A DNA stretch of 64,000 bases, taken from NCBI GenBank assembly GCA_029891385.1, contig CM057228.1:32241023-32305022 (forward strand), read 5' to 3'. The DNA is from Erythroxylum novogranatense (Eukaryota > Streptophyta > Magnoliopsida > Malpighiales > Erythroxylaceae). Within the stretch, counting starts at the first letter, position 1; the number at the start of each line of letters is the position of its first letter. The translations under genes and the position numbers were made by a program. Positions 36,101-47,814 of this stretch are shown here, piece by piece. The notes below the pieces were generated by a model. That model was not told the origin of the DNA and did not search any database. It saw only the letters and a program-made list of their open reading frames with translations.

Positions 36101-37689
36101 AAACTGCATTGTCAGGTATGCATTGATAAATTGTGCAAATTGTTGAAATTATTGATTGATTAAATTTCTTGACTTGTATGATATGTGTGAATTGCGAGTT
36201 TGTTTAAGTTCGATGAAATAAAGTTAGAAAGACAAGATTTTGAAAAGTGCCTTCGGCAATTCAATCTCCGCTTTACGTGTTATGTGGGTTCTGTTAGGTC
36301 CTTCTATGAGTCGCAATCGTATCTATTCAGATAGCCTTCTCCCGGCCGCTCGCTAGTGGCACGGAGTCTGATTTCGGACTCTTCACAAATATAATCGGAC
36401 CGCTTTGGAAAAGTGTAGTACGCTCGCTCACTACCGCACAGATCGCTATGCGGATTGCGGTAAAGACGCTCGCTTGGACCGAACCAAACCATTTTGATAT
36501 GTTATGTGTTTTTGATTTGTTTTTGTGTGCTGCATTCATGTTCAAAATTGAGTAATAAAAATGTGAGATTTATATGAAAAGTTTGAAAAATTGAAAAGCT
36601 GGTGGAAATTGTTTGAAAAGTTTCAAAGTTTGAAAAAAAAAGCCCTATTGGCAAAAAGCTTATGAAAAATGATTTCTGCTTATTGGTCAATTTTATAAAT
36701 GTGTTATCCACGAGCTTGTGTAGCTCACCCCCCTTTCATCCCCATCTCCAGGTTTCGTGCAGGAGATCGGATAAAAGAGTATCAAGACATTCGATTCGAT
36801 TTTGTATCATTTGGATTTTTTGTAAATTAAGATTGGATATGGCTTAAATTGTCATATATGTATCTGAGTTATGAAGTTTGTATTATAATTGGGGGGATGA
36901 GTTAGGGAATTGGTTATAATTACGTTTGAGTTGTATTCGGATTACGTTACGGATTTATATATTGTATTGAAGCATAATTTCTGTTGGATGTGGATTGAGA
37001 TAGATTGAATTGTACTTAGATATAGGAGTGTGTCTATTCTGCTGAGATCCCGGACGGAGGGTCCGGTTGATTTTTGATGATTGTGTGATTGATTGAGCTT
37101 TTAGAAGTGTGTTTTTGAATACTTTGCAGGTTTGGGTTAGGATAAATGTAGTCGTTATGCTGCCAAAATTTTGATAAAATTAGAATAAAACTGTAATTTA
37201 CGATTTGTATGGAGAAATAAGAATATGATCAGATTTAGAGTTTTGCATGAGAATGATTTTCCAAAAGTGGAATTTAGTTGTGTGATTTGAATGAGGTTGA
37301 CTAATGAGGTAAGAAATGAGAAAAAAAAGAAAAAAAATTATACCAGATTTCGAATAGTTTCAGTCTAAGGAATTCCAACGCGATCGCTGTTCTCTGTTAC
37401 TTTGTTTAGGATTTCGGCTTTGTTTTGTTACGAATTGATTCCGAATTCGACTCGCTTTTCGATTCCATGTTGCTTCTTATGCTTTCGTTAGTTATTTATG
37501 ATTCGTATTCGATTATTCGATGTGCTTTCGATTTGTACTTTTACCTTTGATTTCGATTCGTTCTTTCGGGTTCTGCTTTATGTGTTGCCCTCGCTTGATT
37601 TTCCGCTTCGATTTGTGTTCCGCACTTCAGTTTCGTATTTGTGGTTTCATTTTTCGGTTGAGATCCGATTTCCGAATCGAGTCCTAACA
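33106..37689 (+). repeat. 5' LTR of the 12.3 kb element (4584 bp)
   Basis: It starts TGTTGGACCCCG and ends CGAGTCCTAACA. Internally it has a degenerate tandem module at about 33440-34070, a purine-rich stretch at 34800-34990, a 133-bp tandem array (35386-35830), a CpG-rich block (36240-36490) and a thymine-rich end. Short open frames recur in all copies but are short and variable, and I do not call them genes. Confidence 0.93.
35386..35830 (+). repeat. 133-bp tandem array in the LTR, ~3.3 units
   Basis: The phrase GAATTTG..TTGGTTTAGGY starts at 35386, 35519, 35652 and 35785, exactly 133 bp apart each time. Between starts the units share GAAATTGRGGATTTTWGAAAT and MTTAATTTTGARAATT phrases with much divergence. 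The same array occurs in the truncated LTR (38019, 38152, 38284, 38417) and in the 3' LTR (43083, 43216, 43349, 43482). Confidence 0.9.
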
Positions 37690-37693
37690 TTTA

Positions 37694-37704
37694 TGGTATC
37701 AGAG
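37694..37704 (+). other. First primer-binding site (TGGTATCAGAG)
   Basis: It matches the complement of the plant tRNA-iMet 3' end and lies four bases after the 5' LTR. Only about 20 nt of non-LTR sequence follow before LTR sequence resumes at 37725. Confidence 0.85.
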
Positions 37705-37724
37705 ACAGGTTTCGATCCTGTGAC

Positions 37725-40312
37725 TGAATAAGAAAAGAAAAGGGTTAAGTTTTCATGGAAGAGAAGAAAATCTGATTTTCGTGGGTTAGGGATTTCGGAA
37801 TTTTCTTGGTTTTCTTATTGGGGTTTTCCCTTTCTTGCTTAAACATGGTGATTTGATGAGGTATTTATGAAAGAACAAGGAAAAGAAGAGCTTTGGAAGC
37901 TAAGTGAAAATTTTGTTTTCGTGGGTTTCATAGAGGTGGGGAGATTTTCGAATTTTATGGGTTATGTGGATGAGTTTTGATGTTAATGGTTTAGTTAAGG
38001 TATAGGTAAGGTGATATCGAATTTGATTGGATTGGTTTAGGCTTAATTTTGTGATTAAGAATTTTGTGAAATTTTGGTGTAGAATTATAGATAATGATAT
38101 GGGTTTGTGGAATATGAAGTTAATTTTGAAGAAATTGTATTTTATGGTATTGAATTTGGATAAATTGGTTTAGGCCAATTTTAAAATTTGGGGATTTTTG
38201 AAATTGAGGATTTAGATATTTGGAATTAGTGTGAATTGATGAATTGTGACATTAATTTTGAAAATTAAGTTATTTATGAGATTGAATTTGAGTGTATTGG
38301 TTTAGGTCAAATTTTGAAATTGGGGATTTTAGAAATTCTAGTTTTAGAAAGCTTGGAAATATGATGATTATGAATTTCCGATAGTTAATTTTGAGAATTA
38401 TGCAAGTTATGATGTGGAATTTGAATGATTGTGGTTTAGGTCAATTTTAATTGAAAGAAGGAAAGAAGCAAGGATCAAATTGATGATCGGGACGAGTTCC
38501 TAGCATCATTTCGAGGTGGGTAGCATATTTATATTTTGATTTATAGGCAATATTCGAATTTTCAAAAATGAAAGAAAGCAAAAGTTTGGATTTGTGATAA
38601 ATTATTGTTTTGTAAATGTTTGAAAATAAGAATTGATTAAAAGTTTGAAATTATGATTTCCGAATGGTTTCTGAAAAATTATTGCAAGCTTAAAAGCATT
38701 GTTCCAAATGATTTGCTAAATCGCTAGAATTTCTGAAACTGCATTGGTTGTGTATGCATTGATAAATTCTGCAAATTGTTGAAATTATTGATTGATTAAA
38801 TTTCTTGACTTGTATGATATGTGTGAATTGCGAGTTTGTTTAAGTTCGATGAAATAAAGTTAGAAAGACAAGATTTTGAAAAGTGCCTTCGGCAATTCAA
38901 TCTCCGCTTTAAACACGTGTTATGTGGGTTCTTAGTTAGGTCCTTCGTGAGTCGCAGCAATCGCCTTTATTCAGATAGCCTTCTCCTGGCTGCTCGCTAG
39001 TGGCACGGAGTCCGATTTCGGACTCCTTCATGCCTACACCGACCGCTTTGTGGGAAAGTGTAGACGTTTCGCTCACGATCGCATGGACCGCTTATACGGA
39101 TTGTGCAAGACGCTCGTTAGGACCGAACCAAACCATTTTGATATGTTATGTGTTTTGATTTGTTTTGTGTGCTGCATTCATGTTCAAAATTGAGAAATAA
39201 AAGGTGAGATTTATATGAAAAGTTTGAAAAATTGAAAAGCTGGTGGAAATTGTTTGAAAAGTTTCAAAGTTTGAAAAAAAAAAAGCCCTATTGGCAAAAA
39301 GCTTATGAAAAATGATTTCTGCTTATTGGTCAATTTTATAAATGTGTTATCCACGAGCTTGTGTAGCTCACTTTCTTTCATCCCCATCTCCGTGTTTCGC
39401 GGTGAGATCGGATGAAATTGTATCAAGACATTCGATTCGATTTTGTATCATTTGATTTTTGTGTAAATTAAGATTGGATATGGCTTAAATTGTCATATAT
39501 GTATCTGAGTTATGAAGTTTGTATTATAATTGGGGATGAGTTAGGAATTGGTTATAATTGCGTTTGAGTTGTATTCGGATTACGCTACGGATTTATATAT
39601 TGTATTGAAGCATAATTTCATTGGATGTGGATTGAGATAGATTGAATTGTACTTAGATATAGGAGTGTGTCTATTCTCACGAGATCCCGGACGGAGGGTC
39701 CGGTTGATTTTGATGATTGTGTGATTGATTGAGCTTTTAGAAGTATGTTTTGAATACTTTGCGTGTTTGTTAGGATAAATGCACTAGTTATCTTGCCAAA
39801 ATTTCGATAAAATTAGAATAAAACTGTAATTTACGATTTGTATGGAGAAATAAGAATATGATCAGATTTAGAGTTTTGCATGAGAATGATTTTCCAAAAG
39901 TGGAATTTGGTTGTGTGATTTGAATGATGTTGACTAATGAGGTAAGAAATGAGAAAAAAAAGAAAAAAAAATTATACCGGATTTCGAATAGTTTGAGTCT
40001 AAGGAATTCCAACGCGATCGCTGTTCTCTGTTACTTTGTTTAGGATGTCGGCTTTGTTTTGTTACGAATTGATTTCGAATTCGACTCGCATTTTGATTCC
40101 ATGTTGCTTCTTACGCTTTCGTTCGTTATTTATGATTCGTATTCGATTATTCAATTTGTACTTTTACCTTTGATTTCGATCCGTTCTTTCGGGTTCCGCT
40201 TTATGTGTTGCCCTCGCTTGATTTTCTGCTTCGATTTGTGTTCCACACTTCAGTTTCGTATTTGTGGTTTCGTTTTTCGGTTGTGATCCGGTTTCCGAAT
40301 CGGGTCCCAACA
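37725..40312 (+). repeat. Third, 5'-truncated LTR copy (2588 bp)
   Basis: This copy matches 35092-37689 of the 5' LTR and so lacks the first ~1986 bp. It ends GGGTCCCAACA like the 3' LTR and is followed by its own primer-binding site. It is not flanked by an obvious duplication, so it is part of the element and not a separate insertion. Confidence 0.92.
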
Positions 40313-40804
40313 TTTATGGTATCAGAGCCCAGTAATAGGATCTTACTTGGGCGTATGAGTATGAGTAAGAATTTGAGAAGAGTTTGTAATAATAAGAGTG
40401 AATTTGTGAGAATGTATTAAGTGATCATTTGATGTTGATGACAAGAAGTATAATTGACTTTAGGAATGTGAAATTGATGTGTATGACTTGTCATGAGTTA
40501 TTTGAAGAATTAAAGTGATTGGTTTGATTTGAGTGACAAGAATTATGATTGATTTTAGGTTTGAGATTAAGACATTGTGATTAAAATTTTATGATGAATT
40601 TTGATGACTATTGACTTGTGAAAATGTGTTAAGAAATATTCTCTTTGAGACAATAGTGTTCTGATATAAATGAGAAGTGAAAAATAGTGATTAAGTTAAG
40701 AATAAGAAATTGATAAGAAAGTGATTTGACTATTATGAGAAGATGTGTTACTTGATGACTACGTTTGAATTTCGAGGACGAAATTCTTTTAAGAGGGGGA
40801 GAAA
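40313..40804 (+). other. Remnant internal region of the 12.3 kb element
   Basis: It holds a primer-binding site TGGTATCAGAGCCC (40317-40330), about 430 bp of AT-rich sequence with no open frame, and then codons reading LNFEDEILLRGGEM (about 40765-40806). They overlap the purine tract AAGAGGGGGAG (40791-40801) directly before the 3' LTR. That short peptide resembles the polyprotein C-terminus of plant gypsy elements of the Tekay/Del type, as I remember it. It suggests that an autonomous ancestor lost gag and pol by internal deletion. Confidence 0.75.
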
Positions 40805-43800
40805 TGTTAGACCCCGATTTTTAAGTGGAATTTAAAAATAAGAAATGATATAAAATAAGTGTTATATATATATATATAGTATGTATGCTTTAAGGAAACT
40901 TATGAGAAAAGCATTATTGGATGTTGATGTATTTGATAATTGTGGAGATTGGTATGGTTTATAAAAGTTCAAGTAGATGAATTGATTGAAATGAAGTTCA
41001 ATAGCAATAATTAAAAAGAAAAAGTGTGAAAATTTGAAGAATTTAGAAAGTTTGACTTTGGGGATGAATAGTAAAAAAATGTTTGACTTGGGAGTTGACT
41101 TTTTGATTTTGGGGGAATTTGAGAAAATGATCTTCTGGGAACTTGTAGTTTATGTCAAGAGCTTTCTGTAGCCATAAAGTTTGATATTTTTCGATATCGG
41201 GAATGAGAGTTATGATCAGTCAAAGTTCGCTTAAAGTTTGACTTTTTGAGAAAAAAGTTGACTTTTTGATTTAGGCAAAATTCGAGAAAATGATCAACAT
41301 GAAACTTGTAGTCTCTATCGAGAGCTTTTTGTGGACATAAAGTTTGCTAATTTTCGATGTCGGGATTGAAAGATATGAATTTCTGAAGATATGCTTGTTT
41401 TGAAAAAATGCTATTAAGTATAGATTTATGTGTTTTAGGTTTCGAGGCCACTCGTCGTATGGATTTAATTTGAATTAGAGTAAGTGGTCTTCATGAAAGT
41501 TTTAGATGATGTTTTTATCTTTCCATTGATATGAAGTTTGAAATTTTTCGATATCGGAGCTAGGAGTTATGAGCGATTAAAAATTGGAAGTTGTTTAGGA
41601 AAAGCTGTTTTGGATAGAATCTTTGAGTGAGTTTTCAGCCTCTTTCGAGACCTACTTTGATTTTGAGTTCTTCAGGGAAGTTGTAGAGCTTCCTTTGATA
41701 TTTTTATTAACACTAAATTTGTCAAATTCCGAGTTCGAGATCGAGAGATATGAATGTTGAAAATTTTGGTTTTGAAGTTCCGATACTTTATTTTTAATCC
41801 GATCCCTTTCGTAATCTTTTGCTTATAATTCCTTCGTCCGACATCCGTTTGACTCGATTCTCGAAGCGTTGGATTCCTAAGACAATTACGTTCATTTTTA
41901 TGAAGAATTATGATTTTTAGGAGATTAAATGGAAAGAGATTGATTGAACCTAAGTGAGAGATTTGGTTATAGGTTATAAGTTGGATAATTTTCTGAACAT
42001 GGTTCAGTATTTTGCGATTTTTGGGAGCTGTACAACTTCGATTGAGTTGATTCTTGAGGGAAAATAAAATTAAGATATAGGGCTACAAATCTTATGAAGG
42101 GATCAAAATTTAAATTCATCCCTAAGATTGTTAATTTCTGGAATTTAATTCGCGTAATGTTCAGTCTCGAATTTTGTAAAGGTCCGATAGTATTTTGGCT
42201 ATAACTTCTTCGTTTTAGATCCGAATTGAGCGCGGTCGGTGGCGTTGGATTTGTATGATCTAGAGGAACAATTTTCAAGAAGAAATTTTGTCCAAATTAT
42301 TTCGTTTAGATGCTTGAAATCAGATCACAAGGTATCAGTTTTTCAAGTTCCTGCAGGGGCAATTTTGGAAATAAGCAAACAAGTGAGGGGCATTTTGGTC
42401 TTTTTACCCTAACTTAAGTGACATGGCTTAAACTCAAGAGGGATGGTCGTTTTGGAGGCTGGAGCTGTCGACTATTAGCAGAATAATAGGAGAGGAAATA
42501 GAAAGAAAAGAGAAGAAAGGATACGAAAATGAAAAGAAGAGAGGGAGAGGAAGGTGGTCGGCCATGGTGGAGGAGATGGATCAAGCATTAAGGTCGGTTT
42601 TTCTATGGATTTCAGAGTGATTTTCGTTGGTTCCAAGAGCAAAGAAGAGGAAGAAGAACAAAGGGGAAGAAGAAGATTTCGTGGGTCTCATTCTTCAAGG
42701 TAAGGGTTTCGAAATTTCTTGAATTTATGGGTAGATTCTTGTCTTTCATGCTTACTAAGGGTGACTAGAAGAGTTCTTGAGTTAAGATTGAATAAGAAAA
42801 GAAAAGGGTTAAGTTTTCATGGAATAGAAGAAAATCTGATTTTCGTGGGTTAGGGATTTCGGAATTTTCTTGGTTTTCTTATTGGGGTTTTCCCTTTCTT
42901 GCTTAAACATGGTGATTTGAAGAGGTATTTATGAAAGAATAAGGAAAAGAAGAGCTTTGGAAGCTAAGTGAAAATTTTGTTTTCGTGGGTTTCATAGAGG
43001 TGGGGAGATTTTCGAATTTTGTGGGTTATGTGGATGAGTTTTGATGTTAATGGTTTAGTTAAGGTATAGGTAAGGTGATATCGAATTTGATTGGATTGGT
43101 TTAGGCTTAATTTTGTGATTAAGAATTTTGTGAAATTTTGGTGTAGAATTATAGATAATGATATGGGTTTGTGAAATATGAAGTTAATTTTGAAGAAATT
43201 GTATTTTATGGTATTGAATTTGGATAAATTGGTTTAGGCTAATTTTAAGATTTGGGGATTTTTGAAATTGAGGATTTAGATATTTTGGAATTAGTGTGAA
43301 TTGATGAATTGTGACATTAATTTTGAAAATTAAGTTATTTATGAGATTGAATTTGAGTGTATTGGTTTAGGTCAAATTTTGAAATTGGAGATTTTAGAAA
43401 TTCTGGTTTTAGAAAGCTTGGAAATATGATGATTATGAATTTCCGATAGTTAATTTTGAGAATTATGCAAATTATGATGTGGAATTTGAATGATTGTGGC
43501 TTAGGTCAATTTTAATTGAAAGAAGGAAAGAAGCAAGGATCAAATTGATGATCGGGACGAGTTCCTAGCATCATTTCGAGGTGGATAGCATATTTATATT
43601 TTGATTTATAGGCAATATTCGAATTTTCATAAATGAAAGAAAGCAAAAGTTTAGATTTGTGATAAATTATTGTTTTGTAAATGTTTGAAAATAAGAATTG
43701 ATTAAAAGTTTGAAATTATGATTTCCGAATGATTTCTGAAAAATTATTGCAAGCTTAAATGCATTGTTCCAAATGATTTGCTAAATCGCTAGAATTTCTG

Positions 43801-45396
43801 AAACTGCATTGGTTGTGTATGCATTGATAAATTGTGCAAATTGTTGAAATTATTGATTGATTAAATTTCTTGACTTGTATGATATGTGTGAATTGCGAGT
43901 TTGTTTAAGTTCGATGAAATAAAGTTAGAAAGATAAGATTTTGAAAAGTGCCTTCGGGCAATTCGAATCTCCGTTTTCGCTTACGTGTTATGTGGGTTCG
44001 GTTAGGTCCTTCGTGAGTCGATTACTCGCCTCTATTCAGATAGCCTTCTCCGGCTGCCCGCTAGTGGCACGGAGTCGATTTCGGACTCCTTCACAAATAC
44101 TTTGACCGCTGCGGGAAAGTGTAAGACGTTTCGCTCACGATCGCATGTGACCGCTTTGCGAGATTGTGCAGTACGTTCTGTTTGGACCGAACCAAACCAT
44201 TTTGATATGTTATGTGTTTTTAATTTGTTTTTGTGTGCTGCATTCATGTTCAAAATTGAGAAATAAAAAGGTGAGATTTATATGAAAAGTTCGAAAATTT
44301 GAAAAGTTGGTGGAAATTGTTTGAAAAGTTTCAAAGTTTGAAAAAAAGCCCTATTGGCAAAAAGCTTATGAAAAATGATTTTTGCTTATTGGTCAATTTT
44401 ATAAATGTGTTATCCACGAGCTTGTGTAACTCACCCCCCTTTCATCCCCATCTCCAGGTTTCGTGCAGGAGATCGGATGAAAGAGTATCAAGACATTCGA
44501 TTCGATTTTGTATCATTTGGCTTTTGTGTAAATTAAGATTGGATATGGCTTAAATTGTCGTATATGTATCTGAGTTATGAAGTTTGTATTATAATTGGGG
44601 GGATGAGTTAGGGAATTGGTTATAATTGCGTTTGAGTTGTATTCGGATTACGTTACGGATTTATATATTGTATTGAAGCATAATTTCTGTTGGATGTGGA
44701 TTGAGATAGATTGAATTGTACTTAGATATAGGAGTGTGTCTATTCTGCTGAGATCCCGGACGGAGGGTCCGGTTGATTTTTGATGATTGTGTGATTGATT
44801 GAGCTTTTAGAAGTGTGTTTTTGAATACTTTGCAGGTTTGGGTTAGGATAAATGCAGTCGTTATGCTGCCAAAATTTCGATAAAATTAGAATAAAACTGT
44901 AATTTACGATTTGTATGGAGAAATAAGAATATGATCAGATTTAGAGTTTTGCATGAGAATGATTTTCCAAAAGTAGAATTTGGTTGTGTGATTTGAATGA
45001 GGTTGACTAATGAGGTAAGAAATGAGAAAAAAAAAGAAAAAAAATTATACCGGATTTCGAATAGTTTGAGTCTAAGGAATTCCAACGCGATCGCTGTTCT
45101 CTGTTACTTTGTTTCTGATGTCGGCTTTGTTTTGTTACGAATTGATTCCGAATTCGACTCGCTTTTTGATTCCATGTTGCTTCTTACGCTTTCGTTCGTT
45201 ATTTATGATTCGTATTCGATTATTCGATTTGCTTTCGATTTGTACTTTTACCTTTGATTTCGATCCGTTCTTTCGGGTTCCGCTTTATGTGTTGCCCTCG
45301 CTTGATTTTCCGCTTCGATTTGTGTTCCGCACTTCAGTTTCGTATTTGTGGTTTCGTTTTTCGGTAGAGATCCGGTTTCCGAATCGGGTCCCAACA
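40805..45396 (+). repeat. 3' LTR of the 12.3 kb element (4592 bp)
   Basis: It starts TGTTAGACCCCG and ends GGGTCCCAACA, followed by the GATTC duplication. It matches the 5' LTR along its full length, with scattered differences that cluster in the CpG-rich block at 43945-44190. Confidence 0.93.
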
Positions 45397-45785
45397 GATT
45401 CGAAGTCTATAAGTAGTTTATGTAAGGTGAAGAGGACAAGATCGTCATCCGAGATGGAGTCTCCAATAGTGGCGAGTTCTTTAACAATGGTGGACATAAT
45501 ATTGAGATACTTAATAATGGTACTGGAGCCCTTTTTGGGAATATAAAGTTCTTAACAGAGGAAAGATCATTGTGACACAAACTGAAGCATAAAGTGATCT
45601 TCAAGTTTGACCCAGAGGTTACGTACTATGTTGTGTCTAAGAGCAAGCCTTGCGGTTGAGCTGGAGAATGATCTGGTTAAGGAGCAGTAGAACAGTTGAT
45701 CAATCTTCTTTTTTTGGTGTAGTCAATGGATTAAAGGTTTGTGTGGTCTCCCGAACTTGAAATATTTCCATTAAAATATCCAATA
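45397..45785 (-). pseudogene. Copia element C: N-terminal gag remnant
   Basis: Minus-strand reading gives an Ale-type gag segment. STIIKYLNIMSTIVKELATI and DSISDDDLVLFTLHKLL lead up to the GATTC insertion site, after which the frame resumes at 33105 (FITTIKK..). The extreme 5' end of this gag and its 5' LTR are missing. The sequence passes abruptly into another copia element near 45785. Confidence 0.75.
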
Positions 45786-46703
45786 AGGTCAGAAGTAATA
45801 AGAATAGCTCGTATTTGGTTTCTTTATACTATGTAATTTGTCGAGTATAGAGTGGTGCAGTAAAAAATTTGTGATCTGATTGAATGACAATATAGGTAGA
45901 TTGTTGTCTATAATGTCTTGCTCTACCTCTTCCATGGAATGATCTACCACGGCCATAGCTTCGGCCTTAGCTGCTTCCGCGACCCATATCATCTGAGATC
46001 TTTCTTGACTCAACCTTTGAATGAAAGGCTTGCTAGAAAGGTATCTTAGTTGTCCTGTTTATCTGCTGCTCATGAGATAAAAGAGAGCTTATCAACTTAT
46101 ATAGTGAGTATCTTGTCAGATCCTTTGATTCTTCTATTGCAAGAATAATATGATCAAATTTGAGTGAAAGGCTTCGCAAAACCTTCTCAACAGCTTTCTG
46201 GTTGGTCAATTCTTCTCTAAATGATATGATTTGGTTTACCACCAAGTGAACTCTTAAGAAAAATTCATGTAGATTCAAAGGGCTTCATTTCAAAGTTTTC
46301 AAATTCTCAACATAGGGTCTTCAACTTCACTAAAACAACTTTGTTTGTTACAACTCTTCTTCAAATAAGTCCCATGCTTTCTTTGATGTTGAAGCTTCCA
46401 TGATTAGTGGAAAAATGGCATCAACTAGTGCTTGTTGAATTAACCACAGTGCTCTTGAATCCTTCCTTTGCTTTTCTCTGAACTCATTGTGTTGAGATGT
46501 TATAAGTCTTTGGCTTTCTTTTGTTTTTGTAAACTCATGTAGACCATTTGCGACAATGTCCCATAACTCATAGGACATGAACAAAGTCCTCTTCTTGATG
46601 CGTCAAAATTGGTAATTAACATAATTAAAGATAGGCTTTTCTGAGATGAGTTTACTAAGGCATTAGTAGAAGCCATACCATAAACCTACTCTGATACCAT
46701 ACT
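45786..46703 (-). pseudogene. Copia element B: gag fragment and primer-binding site
   Basis: Minus-strand gag is readable at 46584-46348 (SYELWDIV.NGL, KDSRALWLIQQAL, STSKKAWDLFEEEL) and 46278-46033 (KAVEKVLRSLSLKFDHIILA, LSHEQQINR). It is the UBN2-type gag seen in element A. An Arg/Gly-rich tail follows to about 45900. A primer-binding site TGGTATCAGAG lies at 46699-46689 on the minus strand, three bases after the LTR. Protease and the rest of pol are absent: the fragment stops where element C gag begins. Confidence 0.8.
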
Positions 46704-47111
46704 TGTTAGCAAAAAAAATGTGGAATTTGCTTACGGAAGAAATAGGAAAGAAATTGAATTTAAATGAAGAGAAGTTTGTATTGACTTTGATTTCTTCTCT
46801 ACAATGAAAAAATGACAGAAATGAACTACTTAAATAGACCTCAGCCACCAAAATAGTCTCATATGCGAATTCCTCCTTAACTTCCTAACAAACTCTTTGA
46901 CACGTAGCCACAAACATCTGGTAAACATATTATTCAACATAATTTCCATAATTGAAAAGTCCTAATTCATAATTGCAATAGACACTCAATACAATTTAAA
47001 AAAGCTTGAATTAATTATAACAGTAAGTATACTTTATATATAAATTAGGATTTAGCTGCTCTATGTTTTATGTATAAATTAAGATTTACCGCTCACAAAT
47101 TGCATCTAACA
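46704..47111 (-). repeat. 5' LTR of copia element B (408 bp)
   Basis: In minus-strand sense it starts TGTTAGATGCAATTTG and ends TTTGCTAACA, next to the primer-binding site. No partner LTR is present in the window. Confidence 0.75.
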
Positions 47112-47814
47112 AACTTTCCTCTATATTGGCAAACAAAAGAACTAGTACAAAACATCTATATCTGGGTGATGATATGAGAATAAAAGTCACATTAAGTGCT
47201 CGTCTAGATTCATGTCCTCGATGATAAAAGAATGAAAATTTTGCAATTGGGAGAATTGGAATTCAAGAATTTCTTATTTTTTAAATTAAAAGTTTTAATT
47301 AAAATTAATTCGATGTTAATCAACAAAATTTAAATTTAGAAATTATTTAAATATTTTAAATTAGATATATAAAATCCACACCACTTATTTAATAATTTTA
47401 ATCAATAAATAAATATTATTTTAATAATTTGATATTAATTGACTGAAATTTAATTCTAATTTTTGGTGATTACCTTTAAAGAACGAAAGAAGCAATTTTC
47501 GTATCACTAGTTAATGAATGTTATGATGGGCCTTACATTAGTGTCAGCACGATTAGAAATTTTATAGGTAGTATCGTACAGTGGGCTTCATCTGCTTAAT
47601 CTAACTCTCATATCACCACCATCCCATCCAATCAGATCTACTATACATCATCGATCCCCCATCGAATAAAACTTGTATTTGTCCCCCTACATACGCACCA
47701 CCGTGTATCTTCGTCTTGAAGCTCTTCCCCGCAAAATTCTCACCACAGAAGAAACGGGTCGGGCATAATTACCATATCCTTCACACGCCACAACTCAACA
47801 CGCTCGCCACTCTA
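47112..47814 (+). promoter_or_regulatory. Upstream region of the PRA1 gene
   Basis: About 350 AT-rich bases give way near 47580 to pyrimidine-rich sequence with TC-rich stretches, as is common around plant transcription starts and 5' UTRs. I cannot name a TATA box or a start site. An in-frame ATG at 47716 lies upstream of the chosen start. Confidence 0.4.

Larger units (their letters stand above)
33106..45396 (+). mobile_element. 12.3 kb LARD-like Ty3/gypsy element with three LTR copies
   Basis: The element has exact GATTC duplications at both ends. Its layout is a full 5' LTR (33106-37689), a primer-binding site, a linker of about 35 nt, a 5'-truncated third LTR (37725-40312), a second primer-binding site, a remnant internal region (40313-40804) and a full 3' LTR (40805-45396). 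It is inserted in the gag of copia element C. Large LTRs around an internal region without genes fit the class known as large retrotransposon derivatives. However, the internal part (about 490 bp) is much shorter than the few kilobases usual for that class. LTR copies are alike over nearly all of their length, so insertion is fairly recent compared with the host copia. Movement would depend on proteins supplied by a related autonomous element. Confidence 0.92.

Noticed and set aside
40317..40330. TGGTATCAGAG matches at several places read as possible tRNA gene ends
   Set aside because: They are retroelement primer-binding sites next to LTR ends; no cloverleaf surrounds them.
45109..45546. 145-codon open frame at the right end of the 3' LTR, with partial counterparts at 37498 and 40059
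   Set aside because: It lies in thymine-rich LTR end sequence, crosses the element boundary into copia DNA, and is not the same length or frame in the other LTR copies.
47716..47814. Upstream in-frame ATG extending the PRA1 protein by 33 residues
   Set aside because: The extension does not resemble PRA1 N-termini and reads as pyrimidine-rich leader; the start at 47815 gives the usual family length.
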